Of a stretch of 33,218 nt of DNA, positions 7,180 to 15,700 are shown piece by piece (the stretch's first letter is position 1; every line of letters begins with the position of its first letter). A program made the position numbers and the translations under genes. This DNA comes from Desulfocapsa sp. (GTDB lineage: Bacteria; Desulfobacterota; Desulfobulbia; Desulfobulbales; CG2-30-60-27). Below the pieces are notes generated by a model. That model worked only from the letters and a program-made list of their open reading frames with translations. It had not been told where the DNA came from and searched no databases. Location: the NCBI GenBank assembly GCA_020717925.1, contig DYDL01000008.1, positions 1-33,218 of the forward strand, in the 5' to 3' direction.

Positions 7180-7737
7180 TTATCCAACTCGAAACTTCTC
7201 TACGAGCTCAACCGCCCGGTACCCGACGTCTTCGCGGTACCATTTGCTATCCGTCATCTCCTGGCATACCCCAGCGACGTCACCTGTGGCGGCCGCTTTC
7301 AGCATTTCTCTGAACTTCAGGAAGCGGGGTATGCCAAGGTTGAAGGCCATATTTAGGAAAACTTCCTGTCTTGCTTGGCTCAATTGCTCCCAGAATGGAA
7401 ATTTACGCAAAACTTGTAAGCGCTCTTCAAGCGTCCATTCGAGGATTTTTGTTGCGAGTGGTTCAGAAATCCCGTCCTTGAGATTGAGCCCGTAGCCAAT
7501 CGATAGCACCTGTTTGGTATCAAGATAGACATGACTTCGATACGCTTCGTGCCGTTTGATTTCGTCAATTGTTGTTTCAATCATCCTGTCCATCCCCCAA
7601 AACGATTTTGATACAGTCCTTGATTGTCTGCGACCGCACTTTTGCATCAATTCCCGGAGGTGTGATAATACCGGCATTGCTGATTCCCTCAAAAGAAAAT
7701 CGTGCAGCCTACGAACTACATCTTCACTCACTACCAT
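7180..7737 (-). CDS. endolysin, T4-type lysozyme (GH24)
   Basis: The catalytic region aligns with phage T4 lysozyme: KRHEAYRSHVYLDT supplies Glu64 and Asp73 with the T4 spacing of nine residues (Glu11 and Asp20 in T4), then LSIGYGLNL. The residue matching T4 Thr26 is Ser79. It hydrolyses peptidoglycan glycan strands at lysis. The ATG at 7737 is chosen because GGGAGGA lies nine bases upstream. It gives 185 residues with an N-terminal extension of about 51 residues (SEDVVRRLHDFLLRE...) that T4 lysozyme lacks. An internal start at 7584 would give a minimal 134-residue enzyme. It is the last gene of the leftward operon. Confidence 0.85.
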   Translation of the reverse strand: MVVSEDVVRRLHDFLLRESAMPVLSHLRELMQKCGRRQSRTVSKSFWGMDRMIETTIDEIKRHEAYRSHVYLDTKQVLSIGYGLNLKDGISEPLATKILEWTLEERLQVLRKFPFWEQLSQARQEVFLNMAFNLGIPRFLKFREMLKAAATGDVAGVCQEMTDSKWYREDVGYRAVELVEKFRVG

Positions 7738-7939
7738 ACCGGCGTTCCTCCCAATTCGGGCATCTGGTTGTTTTGAATTGCCAAGCGAAATCATCGGGGT
7801 AGTCCCAGTACCCAAGATGTGTGGCGTTCTGAGTGCTTCTCACTTCCGGGCGGGGACTGGTGCAGGTGCAACGGTTTTTGCCGTTTATAGCCGATCTATG
7901 AGCACAGTATAAACACTCCTGGTTCGGCTTGATGCTCAC
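7724..7939 (-). CDS. small cysteine-rich protein of the lysis cassette
   Basis: A 71-residue protein with GTG start (7937-7939) overlapping the previous TGA. Cysteines are CLYC (9, 12), CTC (24, 26) and Cys60, consistent with one bound zinc. A WDYPDDFAWQF segment near the middle looks folded. It overlaps the 5' end of the endolysin gene by 14 bases. No family is recognised. Context gives either a lysis-accessory or a simple hitch-hiking gene. Confidence 0.6.
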   Translation of the reverse strand: MSIKPNQECLYCAHRSAINGKNRCTCTSPRPEVRSTQNATHLGYWDYPDDFAWQFKTTRCPNWEERRYGSE

Positions 7940-8112
7940 ATCTGCGCCCCATCTTTGTCGTGCATCGTTGATTCCCCCTTCACCGACCTACCACCATTGT
8001 CATGGCAATCTGGACACATGAAATAAATTGGTCTGGGATCAGCAATTTCACACTTTTGCCAATCCCCGTTACGACTTAATGCTCGGTTACACGCAGGACA
8101 GACGATTGTCAT
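7936..8112 (-). CDS. 58-residue zinc-ribbon protein
   Basis: Starts MTIVCPACNRALSRNGDWQK and has CPAC (5, 8), Cys21 and CPDCH (33, 36), a classical zinc-ribbon spacing. The ATG overlaps the upstream stop as ATGA and its own TGA overlaps the next GTG, so it is tightly coupled on both sides. The function is unknown; zinc ribbons of this size usually mediate protein or nucleic-acid contacts. Confidence 0.7.
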   Translation of the reverse strand: MTIVCPACNRALSRNGDWQKCEIADPRPIYFMCPDCHDNGGRSVKGESTMHDKDGAQM

Positions 8113-8405
8113 GCGTCTGTCCTCCTTCCACCCCTCTCCGGAACACCTCTAGGGCAACAGTCATTCTGGCAATCCTTTTGTGACTTCCAGATCGTGTCGT
8201 GGTCTTTTTCATTCGCGGCCTCGTACCCGTCAAACCTGCGGCCTAGATCGTGCCACATAAAACAGATTAACCCCGCGATGGCGGCACCAAAGACGCCGCA
8301 CAAAACAAGCAGCATCGGCCAGTCCGACGCGCCTGTTATTGTATAAGAGCGGTCCGGTATCCTAGTTAACGCGGTGAGCAACTGGCTAAATTGTTCTGCC
8401 GTCAT
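8109..8405 (-). CDS. single-pass membrane protein with coiled coil, lysis cassette
   Basis: A 98-residue protein. Residues 1-27 are soluble, one transmembrane segment follows (WPMLLVLCGVFGAAIAGLI, about 28-47), then a charged helical tail (RRFDGYEAANEKDHDTIWKS) ending with CQNDCCPRG. One membrane segment plus a helical tail would suit an inner-membrane spanin or a lysis regulator; neither is proven. ATGA overlaps at both ends couple it to its neighbours. Confidence 0.7.
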   Translation of the reverse strand: MTAEQFSQLLTALTRIPDRSYTITGASDWPMLLVLCGVFGAAIAGLICFMWHDLGRRFDGYEAANEKDHDTIWKSQKDCQNDCCPRGVPERGGRRTDA

Positions 8406-8704
8406 TTTTGGCTAGCCCCTTCGACTTCAATTGACGCTGGCAGACCCGCCCCACCAATAGATTTCTTGGTTGTTGCACGGGTAAGATAGAGATTTACCAG
8501 CACCAGAACCGAACCGATCATTTCAGCGGCGTATTGCGTCGCCCCTTCCGGGAGCAGGAAATCAGGGTACTTCCACCGTATCAGGGTAATTACCCCCGCC
8601 AACACCGCGCCGATAAGGTTGGTTAATTCCTGGCCCTTTTTCCATGATGCGGGGTCAGAGAGGGAACTACCTGCATGAAGTGCTGTAAAAAGTTCAGATA
8701 TCAT
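8402..8704 (-). CDS. putative holin (two membrane segments)
   Basis: A 100-residue protein with two hydrophobic segments (LTNLIGAVLAGVITLIRW, about 28-45, and AAEMIGSVLVLVNLYLT, about 59-75) separated by a short loop, and a basic/polar tail. Size, topology and location three genes before the endolysin make it the best holin candidate, a protein that opens the cytoplasmic membrane to release the endolysin. No specific holin family is recognised. Its start overlaps the previous stop as ATGA. Confidence 0.6.
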   Translation of the reverse strand: MISELFTALHAGSSLSDPASWKKGQELTNLIGAVLAGVITLIRWKYPDFLLPEGATQYAAEMIGSVLVLVNLYLTRATTKKSIGGAGLPASIEVEGASQK

Positions 8705-8862
8705 TGTCTTAACCTCACAATTGATTTAAAAAATTCGGCAATCGTTTTGAACGTTACCGAAACAATGGGTATGATTATTTCACCTGGCTTTGGCGGCGGT
8801 CCCGCATCGAGCCGGCAGTCGATACTGTCAACGGGGTCACGCCCCGGCAAATCCCCTCTCAT
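8701..8862 (-). CDS. 53-residue protein of unknown function, lysis cassette
   Basis: The start at 8862 (MRGDLPGRDP) is chosen over the longer frame from 8886 because the ATG overlaps the TGA of the 25-residue zinc protein as ATGA. The middle is proline-rich (DAGPPPKPGE) and the C-terminus is a hydrophobic/amphipathic helix (IIIPIVSVTFKTIAEFFKSI). A membrane-associated lysis accessory is possible. No family is recognised. Confidence 0.55.
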   Translation of the reverse strand: MRGDLPGRDPVDSIDCRLDAGPPPKPGEIIIPIVSVTFKTIAEFFKSIVRLRQ

Positions 8863-8936
8863 ATCGACCTCCCACAATGTGGACACCGGCAGGCGTCACC
8901 ATCTGTAATCTCTCTATGGCAATGTGGACATCTCAT
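8859..8936 (-). CDS. 25-residue zinc-ribbon microprotein
   Basis: A complete minimal zinc ribbon: MRCPHCHREITDGDACRCPH followed by CGRSI, with CPHC-x11-CPHC. Its ATG overlaps the lipoprotein TGA and its TGA overlaps the next ATG, both as ATGA. It is therefore in register with the coupling of every neighbour, which argues that it is translated despite its length. The function is unknown. Confidence 0.6.
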   Translation of the reverse strand: MRCPHCHREITDGDACRCPHCGRSI

Positions 8937-9478
8937 AGAGCGGGCACCTCAGTGACGGTACTAACCGGGTTATTGAGGATACCGCCAAGGCTCGATGCCC
9001 CGAAAACATCGCCTACCGATGAGGTTTTTAGACTGTCGGTAACGGCCATGTCACCGGCGGAACTGAGAGATATTTTGCTCCCTGCGCTGGCAAACAGGGT
9101 CGGCAGGACATCAAGGCCCTTCCAGACCCCAACACCAACCACGATATTACCGGCTGCAGACTTGGCAAAATCGGCACCGGCGACGACCTGCTTGGTATTT
9201 TCTTCCATGGCGACTTTCTGCAGATCGTTGTTGGTAACAATACTTGCACATGGGTCTATACCTTTGTCCACGGCTTTGGCCAGGGCGTCAATGGCTTTAC
9301 CAAGAAGTATGTCTTTGGGGTCAGTCAGTTTCTCGTCATTGGTCGAGTTTGGCGCCTTCGATTCATAACAGGCAATTTTTGCTTCGGCCAGGGATTTTTC
9401 AACGGCCTGGTTAGGTGGCGGGGCGGCGGCACAGCCACTAAATAGCAAAAACGCAACAAAGAGAATGGAAGATCTCAT
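8933..9478 (-). CDS. lipoprotein of the lysis/tail-tip region
   Basis: A 181-residue protein with a lipoprotein signal (MRSSILFVAFLLFSGCAAA; lipobox LFSGC, mature Cys16). The remainder is an Ala/Lys-rich helical region (AIDALAKAVDKG) followed by a Gly/Ser-rich hydrophobic part (NIVVGVGVWKGLDVLP, SLGGILNN). The start follows AAGGAGAAAATT. A phage lipoprotein here could act in lysis, superinfection exclusion or envelope attachment; sequence does not decide. It begins the ATGA-coupled string that ends at the endolysin. Confidence 0.7.
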   Translation of the reverse strand: MRSSILFVAFLLFSGCAAAPPPNQAVEKSLAEAKIACYESKAPNSTNDEKLTDPKDILLGKAIDALAKAVDKGIDPCASIVTNNDLQKVAMEENTKQVVAGADFAKSAAGNIVVGVGVWKGLDVLPTLFASAGSKISLSSAGDMAVTDSLKTSSVGDVFGASSLGGILNNPVSTVTEVPAL

Positions 9479-9489
9479 AATTTTCTCCT

Positions 9490-9642
9490 TTAAAGAGTAC
9501 GTACCCCGATTATTTTTTCGAGCTCAGCCACCCGGTCAGCAAGAGCGGGTACCGTTGTTTTCTTTCCGGTGTCTGCTTTCAGGTTTGTCTTGACCTGTTT
9601 CCTTGCGCCATACGCGATTATATTAAATTTATGCTTTGCCAT
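9490..9642 (-). CDS. 50-residue basic protein
   Basis: MAKHKFNIIAYGARKQVKTN, then ADTGKKTTVPALADRVAELEKI. It has an excellent site GGAGGTGTGAT before the ATG; that site overlaps the stop of the upstream gene. Basic first half, short amphipathic helix at the end. It lies between a tail-region gene and the lipoprotein. The function is unknown. Confidence 0.6.
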   Translation of the reverse strand: MAKHKFNIIAYGARKQVKTNLKADTGKKTTVPALADRVAELEKIIGVRTL

Positions 9643-9643
9643 A

Positions 9644-10108
9644 TCACACCTCCGGCCAAATTGGGTCTTTTATCAAGTCAAGCTCTTCTAAGGTTTTAGC
9701 TGTTTCGATTAGGTCAAATACCCTGTTTTCCTCTATCATATGCCCTTTGATAAATTCTCTTATCCCATCCGCCACCCTATCGGGGTTTTCACCAGCTTCA
9801 ATGTACAGTCCACCCCAGGCAGAGCTTTGTATTTCGATGGGATAGACCGAGAATACATGAGCTTTTCCTGACGCTTTATTTTGGTTCTGCCTCTTAATCT
9901 TCCTGTCAGCTAATTGCATAGCTTCTAGTACCGGTTTAGCTACCTCTTCAATACCTGCGCCGTTCCACACATACCTCTCGGGATACACATTGAACCATGC
10001 ACATTCAGATGGTGGGAGCTCTTTTGAGAACTCCCCTACCTCGGGTTCCCGGTTGCAGCCTGTTCCCTTTTTCGTTTTGACATCGAATATTAATTTCCAC
10101 ATTTTCAT
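9644..10108 (-). CDS. unknown tail-region protein (154 aa)
   Basis: An unrecognised soluble protein, begins MKMWKLIFDVKTKKGTGC. Clusters of aromatic residues (AWFNVYPERYVW) and a helical C-terminal half (VADGIREFIKGHMIEENRVF). No signal or membrane segment. The ATG is preceded by GAGGTTATAAAATA, whose Shine-Dalgarno part overlaps the end of the preceding gene. The position after the putative receptor-binding or fibre gene would fit a fibre assembly factor, but this is only positional. Confidence 0.6.
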   Translation of the reverse strand: MKMWKLIFDVKTKKGTGCNREPEVGEFSKELPPSECAWFNVYPERYVWNGAGIEEVAKPVLEAMQLADRKIKRQNQNKASGKAHVFSVYPIEIQSSAWGGLYIEAGENPDRVADGIREFIKGHMIEENRVFDLIETAKTLEELDLIKDPIWPEV

Positions 10109-10112
10109 TATT

Positions 10113-10976
10113 TTATAACCTCAAAGTTGTAGATGTGATGTTGACTACCCCGGAAGTTCCCCCCCTTAGATAGATGCCAGTACCAGTTACCCCTGGTAAA
10201 GCTTGTGTAGCCGGCACATACCCTAAATCAGCTGAGTTATTGTGAGCCCAGTAAAAGGCTTGTGAGCTCAACAATGTTACATCAATCTTACTTGCGGGGA
10301 TAACCGTATCGATACTGTACAATACTAAAGAGTTAGTGTAACTAGCCGTAAGTACAGGTAAGTTACTAGCGCTTATCCAATCGACTCTATCCTTTACCTG
10401 TACATACGGCATCGTCACTCCGGCGCCGTTATTCTTGGCAAACGACCTCTGTCGCCATGCGTCAATCTCAGCATCCGATTCCGGCCCCGCTTCGGTCGAA
10501 TACGCTCTCGGCTCGAATGTAACCCCATCAAGTAACCGTGTTATAAACACGTAGAAGTTGCCATTAACTGTTCCGGGCAACGTGACGGTTGTGTTAGCGG
10601 CGGTATAGAGTCTAATAACACCCGTTGAGTCCATACAGGATACCGGCGAAATTGTCAAAATATTACCTGACACGGTAACGTCGCCCCCCCTGATGTTCTC
10701 TTCTATCGGCACCTCAGTAGATACTATGGGACCAGTGTTGCCAAACGGAGAGCTTTGATTTTCCCAAACTCCAGCAGACGCATAGTCATTAGGCCGTATC
10801 CTTGACGGCGAACTTTCCGCCGCAGTTGATGCGGCGGCAAAAACAAAGAAGTAGAATGAGTCATTCGCGCAAACCATCGCCCGATCACCATCCGCCAGAA
10901 CCGCAACCGAGATTGCGTCAAGATCCCGAGACGCCCCACCAGTGAGCCCATTACAATTGTAAATTTTGTATGCCAT
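10113..10976 (-). CDS. putative tail tip/fibre protein
   Basis: A 287-residue protein starting at ATG 10976 (TGATG overlap with the previous stop); a TTG one codon earlier is less likely. It is rich in Ser, Thr, Asn and beta-strand patterns (GDVTVSGNILTISPVS, AANTTVTLPGTVNGNFYVFI), a texture typical of fibre and receptor-binding domains. The C-terminal half contains further short beta-like segments (PVLTASYTNSLVLYSID). As the last large gene of the tail cluster it is the best receptor-binding candidate in this window. No characterised homologue is recognised. Confidence 0.65.
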   Translation of the reverse strand: MAYKIYNCNGLTGGASRDLDAISVAVLADGDRAMVCANDSFYFFVFAAASTAAESSPSRIRPNDYASAGVWENQSSPFGNTGPIVSTEVPIEENIRGGDVTVSGNILTISPVSCMDSTGVIRLYTAANTTVTLPGTVNGNFYVFITRLLDGVTFEPRAYSTEAGPESDAEIDAWRQRSFAKNNGAGVTMPYVQVKDRVDWISASNLPVLTASYTNSLVLYSIDTVIPASKIDVTLLSSQAFYWAHNNSADLGYVPATQALPGVTGTGIYLRGGTSGVVNITSTTLRL

Positions 10977-11743
10977 CAAATAACCTCAAGTAGTTCAAAA
11001 TTAACTGCGCTGTAGCCGGGATACAAATGCTGCGATTGCGGTGGCGACGTGAACCGGGCGAACACCACGTATTCGCTATTTTCGTGGTCGGTTAGCCGCC
11101 AAGCGGTAGGCTCCATACCCATCTCGTCATAGTTGTCGGCAAGCTCCCAAGCGTACGCCCGTGTGGTAATGAGCTCTCCTACAAAAGTTCGGACCTTGTC
11201 ACGCTGAAGAACGGAAAAACTACCATTCGAATTCTCATCAACAATTGAGTAGTCAACCCGGCCCTCAGACAACCCGTACTTTGGACTCGCTCCGTATGTT
11301 CTCGCAAGTCCGGCCCTCAAAACCCCTATTTCAAGAGTGTCAGTTGGTGGACAGTATGCCACAATTGATACCACACATGGTACGAGGACGGGTGTTCCAA
11401 ATTCTGCCCACAATGTCTGGGAGCGGTTGTTCTGTATCAAATCAATAGTTGTACTGGCACCAGTATTCGCCCAGGTGTCGCCGTCCCCCCAGGTGTCACT
11501 ATCGCCCCAAGAGATTTGGTTTGGATCTGAAGCGGTAATAGTCAACGATGTTGCATTTGTTCCAGCGAGCATAATGTCGGAGCAGCCCCCGACAACCTCA
11601 ATGGTAATCGTTGCAAACCATGCCCCCGCAAGCGCTTTATACTTGCGCTTCGGGTGCATGTCGGCGGTTCTCGATATCGGGAAATTGGCATTTTCAGAAC
11701 TGGCAGAACGTGAATAAATACTGTCGGTTTTTATATGTTTCAT
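10976..11743 (-). CDS. tail tip structural protein (255 aa)
   Basis: An unrecognised beta-rich protein following the 325-residue tail protein, with an ATGA overlap. Features include WGDSDTWGDGDTWANTGAST (an Asp/Trp-rich imperfect tandem) and a C-terminal region RLTDHENSEYVVFARFTSPP. The order tape measure, 325 aa, 255 aa, 287 aa is the position where siphoviruses encode distal tail, hub and fibre proteins. Which of these this is cannot be told. Confidence 0.65.
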   Translation of the reverse strand: MKHIKTDSIYSRSASSENANFPISRTADMHPKRKYKALAGAWFATITIEVVGGCSDIMLAGTNATSLTITASDPNQISWGDSDTWGDGDTWANTGASTTIDLIQNNRSQTLWAEFGTPVLVPCVVSIVAYCPPTDTLEIGVLRAGLARTYGASPKYGLSEGRVDYSIVDENSNGSFSVLQRDKVRTFVGELITTRAYAWELADNYDEMGMEPTAWRLTDHENSEYVVFARFTSPPQSQHLYPGYSAVNFELLEVI

Positions 11744-12717
11744 GCCGTCATGCTCCCTATTACTTCAGCCTCTACCGACATGGTTTCATAGTTGTAAATT
11801 ATACTGGTGATAATGCCGGTAAATGTGATAGGCAGTATCATTGACTCATCGAGTAAAGTGACCTGCTCCAGAATTCTTGGTTTTGTCTGAGAGGTTTTGA
11901 ACCTAATAACGGCAATATCTTTTTCAAGCAACATTTTTATGTTACCGAGGGCGGTCAGTATGTTTGCTTCGGTAGTATGGAACGCCTTGCTTATATTGAC
12001 CTCCTCACCATTTGGTGAACTCCCGTCTACCGAGTAGCTGTCACCATTCTTGACCAGTAGGATGGGGTCGGCTCGTCGATAATCACAGGGTTGTACGTCG
12101 AACTCTGTCAAAGTGTATGGCGTCTGAGTGCCGAGCATGTCGACCAAGTATAAAGTGTCACCAATGATCTGAAAGGCGTGGCTGAAAAAGGCGCACATGT
12201 TCGACAAAAGATCGATGGCGGGTTGATCGGAAGTGGTCGTGTGCAGTACCGCCGGGCTCGGACTTCTGGCGAGTGTCGTGTTTATTGTCAGGTTCAGAAT
12301 TGTCGGTCCGCATAGTGCCGTCGCGACATTAACAAGGGTGTCGTTATACGCCGCCCCGGAGACAACGGTGATATCGAGGTCCGGTTTCTTCAGGTAGATA
12401 CTGACGCCGTTTCGGGTAATGTCTCCGGTGTTCGCCGAACCTTCAAAAATCGTCACGCCGCTTGTTTCGTCAGTTTCAGTTTCAATTATTTTTACAGTGG
12501 ACATTGCCGGCGGTGGCCAGATACCCGCATACGCCTCAAGATTAATGGTGATATCTGAGAAGGATGGGGCCGCGTACCCACCATAGTAATCGGGCAACTG
12601 TAGCTTGATTGATGAAATGCTCTTGATATAGCTGTACCACTGATAATCCAAGGCTACGTCCTCGGTTGATATACGTTGCATCGCGGAGCCGTCAGGGGTG
12701 AATTCGACCAGGATCAT
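11740..12717 (-). CDS. tail tip/hub-like structural protein (325 aa)
   Basis: The first gene after the tape measure, with ATGA overlap. Mainly beta, starting MILVEFTPDGSAMQRISTED. The middle region (PAIDLLSNMCAFFSHAFQII followed by DTLYLVDM) and the end (LLDESMILPITFTGIITSII) suggest a hub-like beta domain of the kind in tail-associated proteins, but the resemblance is weak. It probably closes the tail end where the tape measure terminates. Confidence 0.65.
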   Translation of the reverse strand: MILVEFTPDGSAMQRISTEDVALDYQWYSYIKSISSIKLQLPDYYGGYAAPSFSDITINLEAYAGIWPPPAMSTVKIIETETDETSGVTIFEGSANTGDITRNGVSIYLKKPDLDITVVSGAAYNDTLVNVATALCGPTILNLTINTTLARSPSPAVLHTTTSDQPAIDLLSNMCAFFSHAFQIIGDTLYLVDMLGTQTPYTLTEFDVQPCDYRRADPILLVKNGDSYSVDGSSPNGEEVNISKAFHTTEANILTALGNIKMLLEKDIAVIRFKTSQTKPRILEQVTLLDESMILPITFTGIITSIIYNYETMSVEAEVIGSMTA

Positions 12718-15700
12718 GCGTAAGCCCTCCCAACAACACCTTGCCGCTGCCTATTCGTAGCCACACCATCCGCGATGGTAATAATGTGCTCTGTGAGTTT
12801 ATCATTACCAACATAGACCGGAACAGTCAGTGTGATGGCTTGCGAGCTATTTTTTTGTAGCCCGTTCATGATGCTGTTGGTATCGGTGTTATTGAATATC
12901 CGGCTCGGTGGGGTATACTCAAGTTCTCGGCCACGTTCACCAACCATACGCCAGCCACCACTGTGGATACCGCCAGTAGCAAAACCCCCACCGTCCCCAC
13001 CACCATTACCAAATAAATCTTGAGACGTTTGGTCTACGCCCATGTTAACAGAACCGTATACCGTTGACCCAAGAGAAGCCGCCGTGGCGATCATAGACCC
13101 GACCGCGCCATTGGTGGCACTGGCCAGGTCATAAACGCCGGTAGACATCATTTCGAAGGCGGACATCAGCTCATCGGCTGCAGAGGGAACACCGTTCATC
13201 TCTGCAATGTACTGCGCTGTTGTCTCTATGGCTTCCTGTGTTACCGGATTCAACTCCTGCATCTGGGCGACCATGCCGTCAAAGACCGATGTAGAGTTTG
13301 TCCAAACTCCAGTAGCGGCATCGAATGAATACATCATCCAGTTCATACTGGTGGTAAGTCCGGTCTCGCTATCCGTAACACCTGTTGCCGCGACCATTAC
13401 TCCTGACGCCGCGTCCAACGACACCGCGTTCAAGTTCGCTAATTGGACGTTGAGCTCTTGGATATTCTCATAGTTCCCACCCCCAGCGCCAAATGGCGTC
13501 AATCGGCCTTCTTGCCCGACCCCGGACACCGCCGAAATATCGTCCATAGAAACCCGGTCAGCGTTCATCTGGCCTTTGATATCCGGGTTGTGACTTGTGC
13601 CGATAATATAGGCAGAGGCCACAAGTGCCCCAATAACCCCGGCGTTCGCGGCGGCGGTCATGCCAGCGGTACTTGCCCCGGTTGTTGCCGCGGTACCCGA
13701 CGCCGCCGCCCCTTCACCAGCGACGACCGTCCCGCCCTCGGCAACGATTACAGTCCCACCCTCCCCAACAAAGTAACCCGCCTCTGTGGCGGCGACCGAT
13801 CCACTCTCGGCAGCCGCGGCACCGCCCATTTCAAAGCCGACACCTTCAGCGGCGACGTACTCGGTTGCCGTGCCGCCCATCTCGTACCCGACACCTTCAG
13901 CGGCGACGGTCCCAACAGTTTCACCGGCAAAATACGACGATACCGCCTCGTAAGCCGGGGTAACGACCTCGGCCATAATTTGTTCTTTGATGTAGGATGT
14001 CACTGCTGCTGTTGCGAGTGACCCGACAACCCCGCCCGCGCTGGTTCCACCACCGGATCCGCCGGAACCCGATGCAGAAAAACTAAACCTGTTTTCCCCG
14101 CCCACAAACCAGCTAATAATTTCAGCCTCGGCCCAGGCAACGACCATTGCAGCGATCATCTTCAAGAAGTCGTCCAACATCCTGTCTGCCAGGGATTCGA
14201 ACAAGTCGCCGATGTCTTCGAAGTTGCCTTTCATCGATTCAAACAACACATCTTCAAATGTGTCATTCATATCCTTCGCGACCTTCTTCGCAAGATCATA
14301 CATCAATTCGTTGGAGGTCTTCTGCTCCTTGATAACATCCTTCCAGCCCTTTGCAAAAGCGGAAAGCGGCGCTTTCATCGCTTCCATCTCACGACGTTGC
14401 GCTTTCAATAACCCGATCTGGATAGGAAGCGCCCCGTTAAGTTGCGCTCGCTGGATTTCAACGTCCTTCAGTTGGATCTGCAGATCGAGCGACTTTGTGT
14501 GTTCCCCGTTCAGTTCAGCAAGAGAAATTGCTGCGTCTTTCTGAGTGGTAAGGTTGTCAAGATCGGCCTCCTTGATCTTCTGCGCGGACATAAGCCGTTG
14601 GGCATCCACAATGGCCAGAGCTTCTGCGTTCCCTTCATTCGCAGCACGTATCAGCCGTTGCCGTTCAACGCTCTCTTCATCATACTGAGCCATCAGTGTG
14701 GCGGCTTCCACCGTCTTACCTTGACTCTCCAGCAGGCTTACCGTCGTTTGCTGATAAAGGTCGTTCAGATCCTTAACCGCTACCTGTGCGGCGTGTGATC
14801 CCTCCACCTGCGCTTGTGCCAGTTTATTAGCGGCATCAGCTACCCCTTTCTCAGCATCTTCGACTTTCTTTAGGGCGTCAGCGTGTGCTTTGGCGTCTTT
14901 GTCCGGGCGAAGTTCGCCCTCCTTGTTGGTAATCGGTGACAGCTTACTAACCGCATTGCGGGCCGCGGCAAGAACCGCTTCTTTTGCGGCGAGCTCTTTT
15001 GATGCGGCGTTAATAGTGAGTGCGTTCTTCTCATCCAGATACGAGCTATACGACGACAACCCAAGATCGTAATCGTTCTGGTTGAGCTGCTGCATCTGGT
15101 CAGTATAAGTCTTAACGATGGCGAGCTTGTTCTCTTCCGCCGCTTTCAAAAGTTCAACTTCAGCCTGCATTGCCGCGTTCAGATCACTGGCTTTGCTCTT
15201 GTACGGCTTGTCGGGAGTATCCACCAGTTTCGGAGCGGCAAGCGCATTGACCATCCAGGGGTCTTGCATCTTATTGAGCCTTGCAAGTTCTTCAGCTGTG
15301 GCTTTCCATTTATCCACAATGCCGAAATCGTTTTTCTCACCTGATATACCAATGAGCTCGGCAACAAATTTCACTTGTTGGGTTGGTCCCGCAATACCAA
15401 TCTTCTCCCCCACCCAGTCTGCTAAATTCCAAGGCGCCTTGACCGCATCCACCACAGCACCCGGTACCTCTTTAGCAGCGGTTCCAAGTTGTTTGATAAG
15501 GCTATAGGCGCCTTTGATAGCCTCTTGAATACCAATCGCTATATAAGTGAGATTACCCTCGCTATCCATCAAAGTGGTGTTTAAGTCCTTGGCGAGCTTA
15601 ATCAAGTCCTCAAAGACCGGGCGGAACGCACCACGAAGAATTCGATTATGAATCGTCTCCATGGTTGAACCAACTGAAATCCACTGGTTGTTTAGTGTTC

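Noticed and set aside
7172-7180. Bidirectional terminator between the converging polymerase and lysis operons
   Set aside because: The gap is seven bases and no inverted repeat with flanking A and T tracts is visible around it.
13443-14021. 192-residue plus-strand frame, and several other plus-strand frames within 12714-16787
   Set aside because: They are antisense to the tape measure gene and contain no recognisable domain or ribosome site.
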